Below are positions 1 to 12,300 of a stretch of 64,000 nucleotides of DNA, in pieces. The DNA is from Bryum argenteum (taxonomy: Eukaryota > Streptophyta > Bryopsida > Bryales > Bryaceae). The stretch's first letter is position 1; every line of letters starts with the position of its first letter. The translations under genes were made by a program, and so were the position numbers. The notes below the pieces were generated by a model that saw nothing but the letters and a program-made list of their open reading frames with translations, was not told the DNA's origin and searched no databases. The stretch lies in contig CM073325.1 in the NCBI GenBank assembly GCA_037043015.1, forward strand, positions 11,201,001-11,265,000, in the 5' to 3' direction.

Positions 1-1205
1 CTTCTCGTGGTCTGTTATGAACGCAACGTGCATGATCACATTGTTCACAATCGCATTTAGATCGTCCTTCACGCTAATTTCAACTTCTTTTCCACCTCGA
101 CACGCCTTTTCTCACTCATCCAACACGGATTCCACACTGCTCACCATTGCTTCTACTAATCCCTGCAAGTAACTCAAGTATCTAAACAATTGACTCTATT
201 GCAAAAAGCTCTGATTCTAACCTGCCGACCGACTCAAAAAGCAATCTTAATTATAAAAAAGAAGACTCAATACTACGATATCATGTTGCAAGAATTGGTA
301 CCGCACAAGTGGTTAGAAGGGAAATTGAGGTAAGTTTATCATTACAAATTCCAATAAATTCTAAACAAGTACGTACCGCGCGCCTCATTAAGGCCTCATG
401 TTGAAGTTGGCCCACAATGCGACTCCCAGTGTTGGCTCACTCTCAAGACAGTGCCTCGGAACCATCTCCGTCACATACTCCCCCGACAAGCCATGGCACT
501 ACACAATGTAATCTTCCACAGACACCCAAATGATGCTTCTCCTTGCTGAGCACGAGAACCAGTTTCGTAAATCCGAGCCTTGTTTGTCTTCTTCAGATAT
601 CAACGTCTTTGTCAGCAACGATTGGTGATAATGATCGTAAATCTATTAGTTGTCAGAGACTCAACGAATCATGATATAGGCTTTGGTGATAAGGTTTTTA
701 TGGACCTCATGTGCCTTACAGCTTATGGCTTTTAGGGGCCTCATGGGCCATGTAGCTTATACCTTCATATGGATAAGGTACTAGGGGAATTTACGAGAGA
801 GGTTAGACAGCTAGTAGGGCCTTATTGAGAATTTACAAAGTTGTACAATGACCGTATGTATGGTGAGGAAAAATATATGCTTTTTAAACAAAAGCATTGT
901 ATGTCTTGTAACTTCACATTGTCAATATCTTGAATGATTTCAATACTTGGCCCTTGAAACTACCCACTTTCAATGTAGGCCAAGACTTTTCACTTTTTTT
1001 AATAATTGTAAGCAAAAAAAATAGTACCTAAAATTATACATGAATATATATACTAAATCTCAATCAAAGATTCCTTAGCATTTGTGAGATTAAGTCATCG
1101 TAATGATCAATGTTTACATTCATGCAATATATAAACCTAAAGTAAAGCTTAATTCTTTACATGGGAGTAAGCTAAAGTTCAAATACAAAGGCGTATTCTT
1201 TACAG
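1..1205. other. Intergenic, nothing recognised
   Basis: No reading frame of convincing length or composition was found, and no repeat family seen elsewhere in the window covers this stretch. It is AT-rich. It ends at the TTAA that opens the first TTAA-flanked element. Confidence 0.5.
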
Positions 1206-2186
1206 TTAACCCCTAAACGCCCCAGCCTATTTTTAGCAGAAAAGCACATTTCCATAGAAATCCTCATAGATGAAAATCAAGAGAAGCTATTAAGATCTCA
1301 ACCGTACAAACTTGTAATAGACTTATCCAAGATCATGTGGACCAAAACTTGAGTCATGAGGCCTTATAGATCGGAAGATCATAACATATTAATACTAAAA
1401 ACAAACTGCAAAATTTCATCATTTTCACTTTGAGGTGGAAATGCTACCAATATACCTATTGCAATGAAAAAATTACCAACTAGAGAGATGTTCACCTTCA
1501 TCTTAATAAGTCCTTTACCCAAAAAAAATTCATCAAAAAAATTTCTTGGCTCAAATAAAAGCCATGCAATGGTAAAAACTGCCAAAAAGTTTACAAAGGA
1601 AAAATAGTCCAAACCTAGACCCTTTGCATTCAATTTCATGCCTTATCTTCAAAACACCTTCGATCTTGTTAAGGTTTCTACCACTTAGACTAGACTCTAA
1701 TTGGAGGCCATCCCAAAAAATTAAGTTGAAATCCAACGGTGGATGAAGGAGATATAGCTCCTCAAATATCATCCATTTTCTCCCTTTTTCTGTTGACAAA
1801 ACATCATTGCAAATCCAATAGCAAAATCATTTGGATCAAAAAACTTCACACTACAAAGTTGTTAAGAATCACCTTAAGATCATGACCATGAAAAAAAAAA
1901 ATCATGAAAACTATTTTTAATTTCACATAATTGGCTTGCAATGGTAATACATGCCCCATGCTTGAAAACCCAAAAGCAAGCGCTGTCTTCACTAAAGTGC
2001 ATTCCATTAATTCATACTTTATTGTATGGGCTTGCAAATTTTACAACGCAAACTAGACTTGATTTGGAACCTAACCCAAGTGATTTCATCCAAAACGGAC
2101 CTCGGATGAAGAAGATATGGCTATTCAAAGTTGCTGCCTTCCATCCAAAATGTCGTTTTTCGACATTCGGCGCGTTTAGGGGTTAA
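1206..2186 (-). mobile_element. TTAA-flanked element, 980-bp subfamily, copy A
   Basis: The element is bounded by TTAA on both sides. It starts TTAA-CCCCTAAACGC and ends GCGTTTAGGGG-TTAA, a terminal inverted repeat of about 15 bp. Its interior, read on the minus strand, matches the copies at 42,505 and 58,150: a small GTCGAAAAACGAC palindrome next to one end, then a conserved stretch on the pattern 'catcttcttcatccg'. It is 981 bp long with both TTAAs counted. It has no credible coding capacity, so it is non-autonomous. The TTAA target and terminal C run suggest a piggyBac-like origin (inference). Confidence 0.8.
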
Positions 2187-2189
2187 AAA

Positions 2190-2576
2190 ACCTGTAACAT
2201 GACCCCCCCTCACATGAGGGGGCCTCTAAAACCATTGACAAGCACCTAAAACCACTAACATGACCTCCGCTCACATGAGGGAACCCCTATATCCACGGAC
2301 ACGACCCCCCCTCACATGAGGGGGCCCCTAAAACCACGGACAGGACCCTACTCACATGAGGGGGCATGTCAGTGGTTTTAGGGGCCCTCTCATGTGAGGG
2401 GGGTCTGTTATTAGGACTTGTTTGTGGTTTTAGGACCTGTTTGGGGTTTTAGGGGCCTTCATGTGAGGGGGGGTGTATTAATGGATTTAGGGCCTGATTG
2501 TGGTTTTAGGGCTTTTTTGTGGTTTTAGGGGTCCCCTCATGTGAGGGGGGGGGGTGTTAGTGGGTTTTAGGGGCCA
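2190..2576. repeat. Inverted array of CCCCTCACATGAGGGG-type units
   Basis: Short units with core CCCCCTCACATGAGGGGG followed by CCTAAAACCAC repeat about four times up to about 2,364. From about 2,365 the same units run in the opposite sense (GTGGTTTTAGG, then CCCCTCATGTGAGGGG). The whole block can therefore fold into a long imperfect hairpin, and each core is itself nearly palindromic. The array starts directly after the right end of the element at 1,206-2,186. Confidence 0.75.
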
Positions 2577-2647
2577 CAGCTCGCACTTGATGCTTTCTAG
2601 AAGAAGAAATTAAAAAAATTAAAAAAAAAAAACGAATAAAAGAATCC

Positions 2648-2902
2648 GAGCATCACACACACTAAGTACATGACCAATTGTGGCAGTGTCTTAGCAAAAA
2701 ACTTGAACTAAATGCTTGTAACCCTAATTGCTAAGATTACTAAGAAATGTTACCCGTACGACTCCTCAACGAACAGGAGCATCACACACACACAAAGTAC
2801 ATGACCAATTGTGGTGGTGTCTTAGCAAAAAACTTGAACTAGATGCTTGTAACCCTAATTGCTAAGATTACTAAGAAGAGTTACCCGTACGACTCCTCAA
2901 AG
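2648..2902. repeat. Tandem duplication, 129-bp unit
   Basis: Two copies lie head to tail, beginning with gagcatcacacac at 2,648 and 2,777. They are nearly identical through the shared end 'cccgtacgactcctcaa', with only a few substitutions, so the duplication is recent. No coding role is visible. Confidence 0.8.
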
Positions 2903-4883
2903 CTGAGGCTGGTAGCACTCCAAATGTAGGTCTCATGAATTGCATCCTCGTGAATCTTCCAGAGCGTTTGTAGGAATGTTTGAAGAACTAAGCTCTGCAA
3001 TTTGAAAAGGAGAAAAGACCAGAGCAGGCACGAGCTCAAACCCTACGCAAATGGATGCCATCCGCTTCTCATCCAAGTCTCACCCACTTTCCATCTAATT
3101 TATGATAGTGTGAAAGAGGTTTGAGATAGGTCATTGGACTTTTGGTTGAGTTGATGGGGGAAATCTTTACAAAGTCTCTGCCTAAGAGGACAGAGACAAT
3201 AAACTAAACACCCTAAACTTGGAGAGAAATGGTATTTCAACCAAGATGAGTGCCTCATTCTTCAAGGATTCCTACCAAGCTTGATGGATATAGCTTGGTG
3301 AAAATTCAACACATTTCCACTTGTTGAGCAAAAGTGTTTCCATGAGTCAGTGTATCTAGCCTCCATCGCTACTTAGAATCCTACATGGCACGTCCAATGA
3401 GATCATGTATAAAGATATTTAAGAATCTCCACTACAAAAGGTAGGTGGTTGTGTCAAATGCTACCAAAAGGCAGAAGGATGAGGTCAATTTGGCAATGCC
3501 CCATTTCTCCATGTGGTAGTTGTAAAAATAAATTCTAAGATAATTAGGGTACATTTTGAACACATATGAACACACAACATCTAAACATGTGTTGTGCATG
3601 TTATCAAGGCCATCACGATATCATGCACACAAAATTCTATTCATAACATGAAACACTGAACACACCATCAGCAACTTGTGCATTTGACTTATCAAATTTG
3701 TACGAAGAATGTGTTGAATAATTCTGCAAGAAAAAAGAAAAAAGAAAAATATAAAAAATAATAAATAATAAAAAAATAATAAAAATTAAAAATCATACAC
3801 GGCACATGGTTCATTAATAATACATGGTTCAATTTAATTGACCCTGGCATGACATGCTGTATTCTAGTCTCTGGCATGTAGCAATGTTCGTGATTTAGTG
3901 CAAGTTCAAATCATGTATGTACTCATCAACCGGCAAAAAGTTCATACTCAAGTTGATTCTTCTTGATATGTTAGCTTTACAAACACAGTGCATGGCATCG
4001 CAAAGCGTGTACAAGTCCTAGCATGTTTTTTTTATAAGAATTTGTTCTACTAGAATATCTGAATTCTACTAGTTTATACTCTTTGTTGGAATTTTTTTTC
4101 TCGCTTTGCCATCATTTGAAGGCTTCGTCCGTACATATCAATGTACAAGCCATTCACTTCCTTAAAAGGACATCAAGATTTGTTCAACCACACGATAGGG
4201 GTGTGGACGAGGCATCTATTAAAAGGGTGTACCACACGGGAGAAATGCTACGCAATAAATGCATTTCATTGATGCGAAGGAGAAAAGGGCCATGCAATTA
4301 ATGCATTTTATTGATGTGAAGGAGAAAAGGGCATCACATGAAAAGTAGCAAAAGTAGAAATTGGAAAATGGACTGAAATTATTTTGTAAGATAGAGTTCG
4401 TTCTTTATATTCTATGGTTATGACAACGGAATCGAATTCCTTTCTCACACCAAGGAAAATGTCTTAAAATTCTCTCGAGAAGAGTAAAATGGTCACGTGA
4501 AGAAAATGTTTGTAGGTATTTTGTTTACCCAACAAGTAATTATCGTGATCTTTCCGTAGTCTTCTGCTCTCTTACCTATGGGTGATGATCAGATTAGCAC
4601 CGAGATTGGTGTTCTAATCACATTTATCATCATTCTTTTTTAACTTGCTCTTTAGTGATTTATATTACAATCAAGGAAATTTTCATACAAGGGAACACTT
4701 TTGCAAAATAGTCTCAAACAAAGGGAACAATTATAAAATATTTGCAAAGAGGGTAATTTTTTAAATTTTCTTTATTTGGATTTTCCATCATTGATAAACG
4801 TCTTGAAGCTAATGTGAAGAAGACTAACATCTCAGAAAAAAAATTAACTTCTTCTTCCTACTTTTGAAGCATAACTATGACAT
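2903..4883. other. Intergenic, no gene recognised
   Basis: The stretch is AT-rich with scattered short frames that look random. A 44-bp segment (atgcatttcattgatg... and its near copy) is duplicated in tandem at about 4,258-4,346. Nothing else repeats from elsewhere in the window. Confidence 0.4.
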
Positions 4884-5271
4884 TTTATTTCCCCATGCAC
4901 CACAAGCCTTGGCTTGGTGGTTAGGGCTTAGGCCTCCAATGAGGAGGTCGTGGGTTCTATTCCCCATGCCGGCGTGGTGCTCACCACTATAGTCCACCCA
5001 ACTATTGTGGGGGGTCTTCGGACCTTGTTGTACGGGTACCTCAAAGCCCTTTGGGGGGATACCGCTATGTCAAGTATCTTTAAGGCATTAGTAACTAGGC
5101 TAGAAACTAGCGTAGTTATAGTGTTCACCCTGGAGAGGGGGAAGTAGTATTGTTCTAATTTCCCCTTGTCAGGTGGCCATCTGGATATTAGCATTACGAA
5201 CGGACACTTCATTCACGCCGGCCCCTTAGAAAGGGACCGGAGTTTCTATCTATCTATCTATTTATTTCCCC
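4884..5271 (+). mobile_element. tRNA-derived SINE with target duplications
   Basis: The body is about 4,895-5,260. The head carries RNA polymerase III promoter boxes: an A-box-like TGGCTTGGTGG followed by a B-box GGTTCTATTCCC about 35 bases later. The 3' end is a (TCTA)n tract. The 11-bp TTTATTTCCCC occurs directly before the head (4,884-4,894) and directly after the tail (5,261-5,271), as expected for a target-site duplication. Related copies lie at about 13.2 kb (minus) and 26.6 kb (plus). The head has diverged too far to be a working tRNA gene. Confidence 0.8.
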
Positions 5272-6531
5272 TCTTTGCAAATATTCTAAGATTGTTCCCT
5301 TGTCTGAAAATATTTTACAAAATTGTTCCCCTACATGAAAATTCTCCTACAATCAAGCTTATGAAACTTTTGCTACCACCTATACACGAGGTACACAAGA
5401 ATGAGGAATATTGGCTCCTCCATAATTTCTAAAGGCAACCAAAGCGCGCACCGGCCACAGGATGACGGCAAGGTACTGTACATGTGAGGTACAGTCACTT
5501 TACACAAAAAACATGGCGTAGGCTTTCTTATGTGCATGCGAGCTTCGTGACATGGCTTATGATTTTCCATGTCTAAGTTGTTCTGGGATGACAATAGTCC
5601 AAAGTTGTTGTTGATCAGTTACAATAACCACAAGTTTGGATAGCCCTTAACAAATTGCAGTATTCTTCTTTATCTTCTCCAGAAAAAGAGGAACATATTG
5701 CACTAAAAAGGACCTAGTTAGGGTTCCTTTACACTATGACCATGAAAATTGATATCATGTTCATGGTCATGGTTCTTGGCCAAGAGCCATGACAAGTCAA
5801 AATGGATTGTTGAGTGGCTTGGTCACTCTTGTCGTGTAAAGTGGATTTGGATTTTGGACCGGGACGAGTTTAAGCTCAATTTTCTAATATAATCGTCACT
5901 CTCTATGTTCTCCTCCCCTTTTTTTTTCTTTGTTTTTAAATGATTAAACACTAGCCAATTACTGATTTCTGAGCCCCATAGTCTCCTTGATTGTAGTTGA
6001 GTAGAGGCATTTGCTTTGACCAACTATAAACAAGAAGACCATGAAAACATTATCCACTATGGAAAATTTAGCGTACTTTGGGGACCTCAGATTTAGTGGT
6101 CATTCTTTGTTTTTGAAGGTAGTGTAAAGCCAAATGGGACCAAGAGCATTGTACTTTCCAATCACTGATTTTAGAAGGTCGTGGTCAATCTTCATAGTTC
6201 ATAGTGTGAAGCGACCCTTAGGCCCATTTGCATAGATACGGCGGAACCATATTTAAGGACTCTATGCATTACACCTTTTGAACAAATTGAAACCACTCCC
6301 TCGGTTATATAATGATTGTTCTGTAGGTTGTCTCAAATCTATCATTAGAATATTGCTTTCTGCTCGAGTTTACAAAGAGGAAATTTTCGTAGAGATTTTG
6401 ATTCATAGAAATTAAATGAATGTGCTCAAAATACATATGATGAGGCACATCTAATGATTTCTTATTTGGAGAGAGAAAACCAACAAAAAAGGATCCAATT
6501 AACTTGGTGAAAAAAACACTATGACATCTAT
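5272..6531. other. Intergenic, nothing recognised
   Basis: There is no convincing coding frame, no recognised repeat family and no RNA gene signature. The sequence is AT-rich. Confidence 0.4.
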
Positions 6532-6935
6532 CATGTCCTTGGGGTATTTTTAGCCAAAAACTCATTCTTGAAAAAAGTGACATATATGAAAATGAAGATA
6601 AGCTATTCGGATCTCACTTGTACATACTTGTAATAGACTTGTTGTAGGCATGTGGACTAAAACTTGACTCATGGGACTTCATAGGTTGCAAGATCAGAAC
6701 ATTTTAGTGCGCAATACAAGCTACAAAAAACTATCATTTTCACTTTCAAGTGAAAATACTACCAACATGGAATTTGCAATCGAAAAAATCACCACCGAGA
6801 AAGTTATCCATCTTCATCTCAAATACTCTATTTTACCAAAAACAATTGATAAAAAAATACCACCACTACAAGTAATCATATTGATTCAAAACACAATCCC
6901 TCATAGTTGGTACATGTCCTCATCCACTAAATGAA
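6532..6935 (-). mobile_element. Partial TTAA-flanked element, 980-bp subfamily
   Basis: From about 6,532 (gtccttggggtatttttagc) the sequence matches the right-hand end of the copies at 42.5 and 58.1 kb, read in reverse. It includes the segments around aagctattcggatctcac and aaaacttgactcatgg. The terminal TTAACCCCTAAAC is lost on the left, and the match fades at about 6,930, so only about 400 bp of one half survives. Confidence 0.6.
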
Positions 6936-6949
6936 ATAATCATAAAAAT

Positions 6950-8445
6950 CACATGATTATAAAGAGTGAGATTCCACGGTCATAGGCCCCTCCCTTTGTT
7001 TCCTTAAGAATACTCGGACACCTTTCACCATGCAAAGCAGAATGACCGTGCCCAGCATGCGGCCACAAGTTAGGGTAACCTTGTGCAAGTGGTGGTGGAC
7101 TGATTAAAAAGCAAAGTAAGTTAGGATGAGGCCCCACCCAAGCAAGCCCCCCTCCCTCTTTTGGAAAATCTTCCCAGATTCTGAGGGTGCGTTCACTGTG
7201 CTCCATGTGTAAACGCTATTATTGCACGTAACAATCTGAAAATGATATACTCCATCCTTTTTATAATTGAGATTCCCATACGAATATTCTATTCCAGTAA
7301 AATTCTATCTCTTCATCACTATTTGATGGGCTTATGGAAAAAAGAAAATAAAATATGAATCTCCTTGTTCATGTGTATGTAAGTATGTGGTTATTTTTTC
7401 TCGTTAATTCTATGAAGAGGTGCAATATAATTTTGAAGTTGCTCTTGGGAATCTTCGGGTCCCCCATGTGATTCAATTACTGTTCGGTGTGTTCTTTCAT
7501 GTGTGTAGATGTGAGACTACTTAAGTGTTGGACACCGTGTTATAAAACGAAGGGGAAAAAAAAAAAAAAAAAAACAACTAGGGAACAAAAATCAAACTTA
7601 GTATAAATCATTTGATTGGTTAGCACTTTAGTTGATATGTGCAAAGAATCATTGAACAAGATCCAAAAAAATGGAAAATGGGGAAGGAGAACAGAGGATG
7701 GGGAACAAGGGAAAGAGGAAACAGAGGACATGCTAAAAATCTTAAAAAGCACAAGGAATAAAAAAGAAGGGAATGTATTACATGCTATAAATCTCAAAAA
7801 GCAAGGGGACCATCAACAAGGGAATTGAGAATGCTTGATGATGAGGACCGAGAACAAATGATGGAAATCAAGAAGGGGAACAAAGGATGTAAACTGCGAA
7901 TGGGAGTCTGGAGGTAGATAATCATTAACAAAAAAATAGAGAATGAGAAACGAGAACATGAGAATAAAGGAACGAGGGAACACAAAACATGCTATTAATC
8001 TTTATTAACATGTGGACCATCAACGAGGGAACCGAGATAGGAGGTAGTATTCAAAGAGCACCAAATTAAAAGCTCACTCATTGGAACGAGGGGATCTTGC
8101 TCACACATTAATCAAATACTCTCTTTTTTGGCGTGTCTAGAGGACACGTGTATATATTAGTATGTAATAATATATTCTATAGCCTATAGTCCCTTTTTAT
8201 ATCCTTGCCACCTTGCCTAGTTGCTTATTATTTTGAAGTTTATGAACTTAAAAGTACACTTATTTTATAAAATTAGCAATAGGGACTGTTATGTTCTAAA
8301 ATAAACTTCTAGAGTCACTTTGCACCTAGAAACTATTGCGTGACCTCAAGATTATTTATGATACTTACAAAAGTTTTTTTTTTTAAAACATTATCACTTC
8401 TCGAGGTAAAATTAACAAAATCGGGAGCACAACATTGCATAACAC
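6950..8445. other. Intergenic with a purine-rich tract
   Basis: It contains a poly(A) run near 7,556-7,575. Between about 7,640 and 7,990 there is a long strand-asymmetric purine-rich segment with loose repeats of 'ggggaacaaaggatg' type. The open frames there follow from base composition (K/E/G-rich one way, S/F/L-rich the other) and are not judged genes. Confidence 0.5.
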
Positions 8446-8779
8446 TTAAACCTTAAAGGTCCTTGTGAGCCCGAGGGGCTCTTTTCCAATAGAATATGCC
8501 TTGTAGCTCTCATTGTACTCAACTTTTCACTTATATTTTGATGTCAAATTGGTCACAATTCAAATCACAATTTGTATGAGTGATTTTGTGCTTTGAAGGA
8601 TTGTGGTAGGTAGGTTGGGTTGTACATAAACTTGTAGAAGGTTGCAAGCTCATCATTGATTGGTCCATTCATGATGCCCAAGTTTTAAAAGTGCACTATT
8701 CATGATGCCCAAGTCCAAAAGATGTTGTGATTCAATTTTGGGCTGCCCGTTTCAAACCCCAAGGACCTTCAAGGGTTAA
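8446..8779 (+). mobile_element. TTAA-flanked element, 370-bp subfamily, copy A
   Basis: It starts TTAAACCTTAAAGGTCC and ends GGACCTTCAAGGGTTAA, both ends carrying TTAA. The interior matches the copy at 24,003-24,372 over segments such as caacttttcacttatatttt and attttgggctgcccgtttca. At 334 bp it has a small internal deletion compared with the 370-bp copies. It is non-coding. Confidence 0.75.
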
Positions 8780-10071
8780 CAAATAACAATCCCTAATGTT
8801 AATTTTAGGGGAGCAGAAATCTCCGTAACACATATAGAGTTTTAACACTTATCCATGATCTCACTTATCGAGGTGACTATATTCATGGTTTTGGTGATGC
8901 CATACCCACGGACCACCCACGTGGGTATTGGGTGGATACGTGGCTATGGGTACCCAATGGCACTGCTACACACCTCAAGTCACAATCGTACATTACAGTA
9001 CTTCGGAGCCCCAATAGTCAACGATCCTACAAAACACAAAATAGACAACCGACAGGACACGAATAGGATTTACCTTAACACGCTAAACCCTAGTTGATAA
9101 AATTAGCACAAGAGAAACGTTAAAACGAATCATTATGATCAAGTGGGGCTCCAGGCACTGCCACCATGCAAATGTAAGAACAATTTTTTTTGGGGGGGGG
9201 GGGGTGAGTAGGTATCCCGAAATTCTGATACCTCACCATACAGTATTCTGATAAGACTTCGGAATAAGAATACTACAAGGTGTCAAACATCAACATTACC
9301 ATGGGCCACTGTGAGATTCTTTAAGTAACTCTTGAAAGCAAAATAAGTTTTATTTCCATCGGCACTGTAGAACAAATCCGTTTGGCAAGTCGAGTTCTTG
9401 ATAAGAAAGATGCGTGGCACAATGACAAGCAGATGAGAGGATGAATCGGGACCGGCTTTTGGAATCTTCAAATGAGCATCGTTTGTTGCGCCGAACTTCG
9501 TAACATCGCAATATCCATCTCTACGAAAGGAAAGCAAGAGCTAACTCCTCAAGAACAAAACCCAACAATGAAAGTGAAACTTTGGATACGTAGAATGAAC
9601 ATCGTTTGTTGCTCCAAAAAGTGCAAAAGGACACACCACCAACCAAAAAATCCTACACAAACAACTCCTTTACATAATATCAGCAAGCTTGTTTTTGCGA
9701 AAAAGAAGGAACTCAACTATGATAATGAAACTTTGGATTCGTAAAATGAGCATCGTTTGTTGCTCCAAAAAATTTGTGAACATCCCTATTCAGATTTTCT
9801 GTATGATACAGTATCCATCTCCGGGGGAGGGAAAGAAAGAGCCAACCGAAAACTTCTACACAAACAACTCGTTCTCTAGATGGATTTTGCAACAACTCCT
9901 GCATTTGATAACTCGCTCTTTTTCTAAATGGTATTGCAAAAAGAAAAAAGAAGCAGTTACAATGAACCTCGATGTTGAATGTCTAGCTTGAAGCGCAGAG
10001 GCGGTAGCTCGGGTTGTTGTATGCAGAAGAGAGATTCATCGGTGAAAGAATCACCGAAAAGATCATCATCA
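8780..10071. repeat. Intergenic with diverged direct repeats downstream of the GT47 gene
   Basis: A motif on the pattern 'gaaactttggat-cgtaaaatgagcatcgtttgttgc' recurs at about 9,460, 9,585 and 9,735. It is followed each time by related sequence (ctacacaaacaactc and tatccatctc). The spacing is about 120-155 bp, so this is an old, degenerate tandem array. It lies just 3' of the exostosin gene and may overlap its 3' untranslated region. Confidence 0.5.
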
Positions 10072-11388
10072 TCAGGTGATGAACGGATTCAATTCGCCGT
10101 CCATAAGAGGCAAGTTGGGCAAGATGCCCATGAATCGTTCTCGGAACGATAACATCACCGACCGCATCAGCGTGTTATCATCCTGAAGCGCATTCCGAAA
10201 GATACGTTGACAATACTGCTGTCGAAGCTCGATCTCCTTCCTCGAGAGAGCCCGAAGTGTCGGAAGAATGCGATGAATCTCGTTTGTGGGGAACTGCAAC
10301 AGACAGCGAGGCCATTGAATCAGCGTATCGAACGGCTTGACATAGTTGTCCGCAATGAGCACAGGAATTGCCCCAGCGCTCAGAACCTCCAGCATTCGAT
10401 ACGAGGCCGGTGACCTTCCGGCAGGCGCAAGGCCAAACGTTGTGTTCATCAGATCCGTGTAATCGTTTCGATCAAACAGGATTTGATCCTCCTCGCATCC
10501 CGTGCCTCGCCATGGCTGCCACCGGAGAAGCTTGTTGTTCGTCTCGTGGTTGCACGAGGTCGCAATCACCACATCCTTCCCGTTGTGCATGCCCCGAAAC
10601 GCCGGATTGCTCCTGAAGTTCCCCTCACGCGAAAGGTAGCGCGTGCCTTTGAAAGTGAGAAAGTACTTCCGGTCAAAAGGTTTAAGCTCCGCGAGACCTT
10701 TGACGTTGGAGTTCAAGCGCGGCAGGGGGATGGAGATGTCGAAATGAGGTCGATAGGTCGTGTAGTGAAGCTCGGTACTGAGAATGGACGCCATGCCTAT
10801 CGACCTCGCAGGCGGGTTGGTCTGCTCCCAATGATCTGCGAACGTGACGAAGACGTGATTGAGCCCGCCGTTCCAGAACGGCAAGATTTTAGGATCCGGC
10901 TTCGTCCACGCCTCTTGATTCGCCACGCTATCTGAGAAGTAGAAGAAGAGGCATGCTTTTTCCGGATCCTTCGTGTGGTACTTAGATTTCGGTAGGAGGT
11001 TGAAGAACGTCGGGATGCCGTCCGGTGCCACGGGCTCGTTGTACGCGTAGATCAGAAGCTCGTTCCCGTGCTCGCACCGGGAGAAGTTGAAGCAGACGTC
11101 CATTGAACACCGCGGAAACTCGATTGGGTAATGCCACATCCTCCGTGAGTGCCATGGCCCAGGGTTGAGCACGTTTCGGGAGGTTGCGAGCATCACTATT
11201 CCTACGCAGCAGAGGACTATGATCGCCAGAAGCGAGCGTCGATCTAGCATCGTTGCGCGAAGCGTCGTCCACATTGTTCCCATCGAATTGCACTTCCCCC
11301 GCCACATGCGCGCCGCCCGCGGTGTCGGCTTGCTATCCTCTGGTACCTCCACCAAGCTTTCACACGCTATACATTGCTTCGGCCCCAT
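10072..11388 (-). CDS. Exostosin-family (GT47) glycosyltransferase, EXT1-like, type II membrane protein
   Basis: The frame encodes 438 aa from the ATG at 11,388; one codon further out is only a TTG. A single membrane span at about residues 52-69 (LLAIIVLCCVGIVMLA) follows a short basic cytosolic tail, the layout of a Golgi type II glycosyltransferase. The exostosin domain fills about residues 96-400. Landmarks are a cysteine-containing FNFSRC start, HFDISIPLP, KYFLTFKGTRYLS, a CNHE segment, and a C-terminal donor-site block YTDLMNTTFGLAPAG then EVLSAGAIPVLIADN. The wording is closer to animal EXT1 (heparan sulfate polymerase) than to the MUR3 xyloglucan group, but the acceptor in a plant is unknown. 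The coding part has no intron. No defect is visible. Likely role: transfer of a sugar to a wall polysaccharide or proteoglycan (inference). Confidence 0.88.
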   Translation of the reverse strand: MGPKQCIACESLVEVPEDSKPTPRAARMWRGKCNSMGTMWTTLRATMLDRRSLLAIIVLCCVGIVMLATSRNVLNPGPWHSRRMWHYPIEFPRCSMDVCFNFSRCEHGNELLIYAYNEPVAPDGIPTFFNLLPKSKYHTKDPEKACLFFYFSDSVANQEAWTKPDPKILPFWNGGLNHVFVTFADHWEQTNPPARSIGMASILSTELHYTTYRPHFDISIPLPRLNSNVKGLAELKPFDRKYFLTFKGTRYLSREGNFRSNPAFRGMHNGKDVVIATSCNHETNNKLLRWQPWRGTGCEEDQILFDRNDYTDLMNTTFGLAPAGRSPASYRMLEVLSAGAIPVLIADNYVKPFDTLIQWPRCLLQFPTNEIHRILPTLRALSRKEIELRQQYCQRIFRNALQDDNTLMRSVMLSFRERFMGILPNLPLMDGELNPFIT

Positions 11389-12300
11389 CAACCCTCCTGC
11401 TACTACAATCTAGTCTAACACGAAACGCTCCCTGAAACCTAAGATTGCTCCTCAGATCCTTCTTGCTCACGCCTAATGTCTCTTTCTATCTCTCCCAGTT
11501 ACCGTTGCCGCCGCATCATCCTCGATGCGATTTGAATCTGGCGGTGCGAGCAAAACTCTAGCAACGACGACGACGAAGCATCTCTAACCTTGCTCCAATG
11601 TGACTCATCTCCAAGAAAACGGGCAAAACGCTCGAAACGCTCTGCGACCGACCGACCCCAGATAACGCCCAATCACCACCACCACCACCGTCCCTAGAAA
11701 CGTACGACCCAGTGACGCACAATCCACGCGCTTGTTTCAAACTCCACCAAAACGCTCCTCGTAATGCACCATTGACAACATCGATCATTAGCTTCTTCTA
11801 GCGCAGGGCTGGTAAGACCGTCAAAACGCGCACCGCCAACTAGATCTGAGAATGAGCGAGACGCGGGAGGTTTGAAAGTGGGAAGAAGAGTACGAGCACG
11901 AGGGCCGGCAGTACAAATACAAATCGATCAAAGCAACAACCAGCAAATGTAGAATGTATCAACTGCGTGCATGGCGCTGCAAGTCGTGCCTGCACACGGT
12001 ATGCGGGATATGCAGCAGGTCGTGCGGGAGAGTCAAGGAGAGAGAGAGAAGGGCCTGCCCGTTCATAACACGGGCAGCTCTGGAGGCGGAAACCACGGGG
12101 AAAGGACCTGGTAGGTCGGTAGCCCTGGTTACCGACTGGGTAAGGGTATTGCGACCCACTTTCCTGCCCGACTGGATGATTTTCATCTAGCTGGACGCCG
12201 CGTCTCTTTCGGTCCTTGATCGGTTGTAGGGGTATATACCATTTTAATAGCAAGTTTGGGGGCTTTAAGCCGTCTATATATTACTGTGGGTAATTTTTTA
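11389..12300 (-). promoter_or_regulatory. Probable 5' leader and promoter region of the GT47 gene
   Basis: This stretch is clearly GC-richer than the AT-rich DNA beyond 12,300, as expected for a transcribed leader and core promoter. A TATA-like run (minus strand AATATATAGA) lies at about 12,275-12,285. A start just below it would give a leader of roughly 850 bases containing several short upstream frames, including one of 137 codons (11,840-12,253) with no recognisable domain. Its use is inference from position and composition only. Confidence 0.4.

Noticed and set aside
4903-4975. Functional tRNA gene
   Set aside because: A and B boxes are present, but the arms do not pair as a cloverleaf by eye. 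The segment is followed by a SINE body, a tail and target duplications.
10483-10935. 150-codon plus-strand frame opposite the exostosin gene
   Set aside because: It is antisense to a well-supported domain-bearing gene and has no recognisable features of its own.
11840-12253. 137-codon minus-strand frame upstream of the exostosin gene as a separate protein
   Set aside because: Its low-complexity composition and position in the probable leader make an upstream frame or chance reading more likely.
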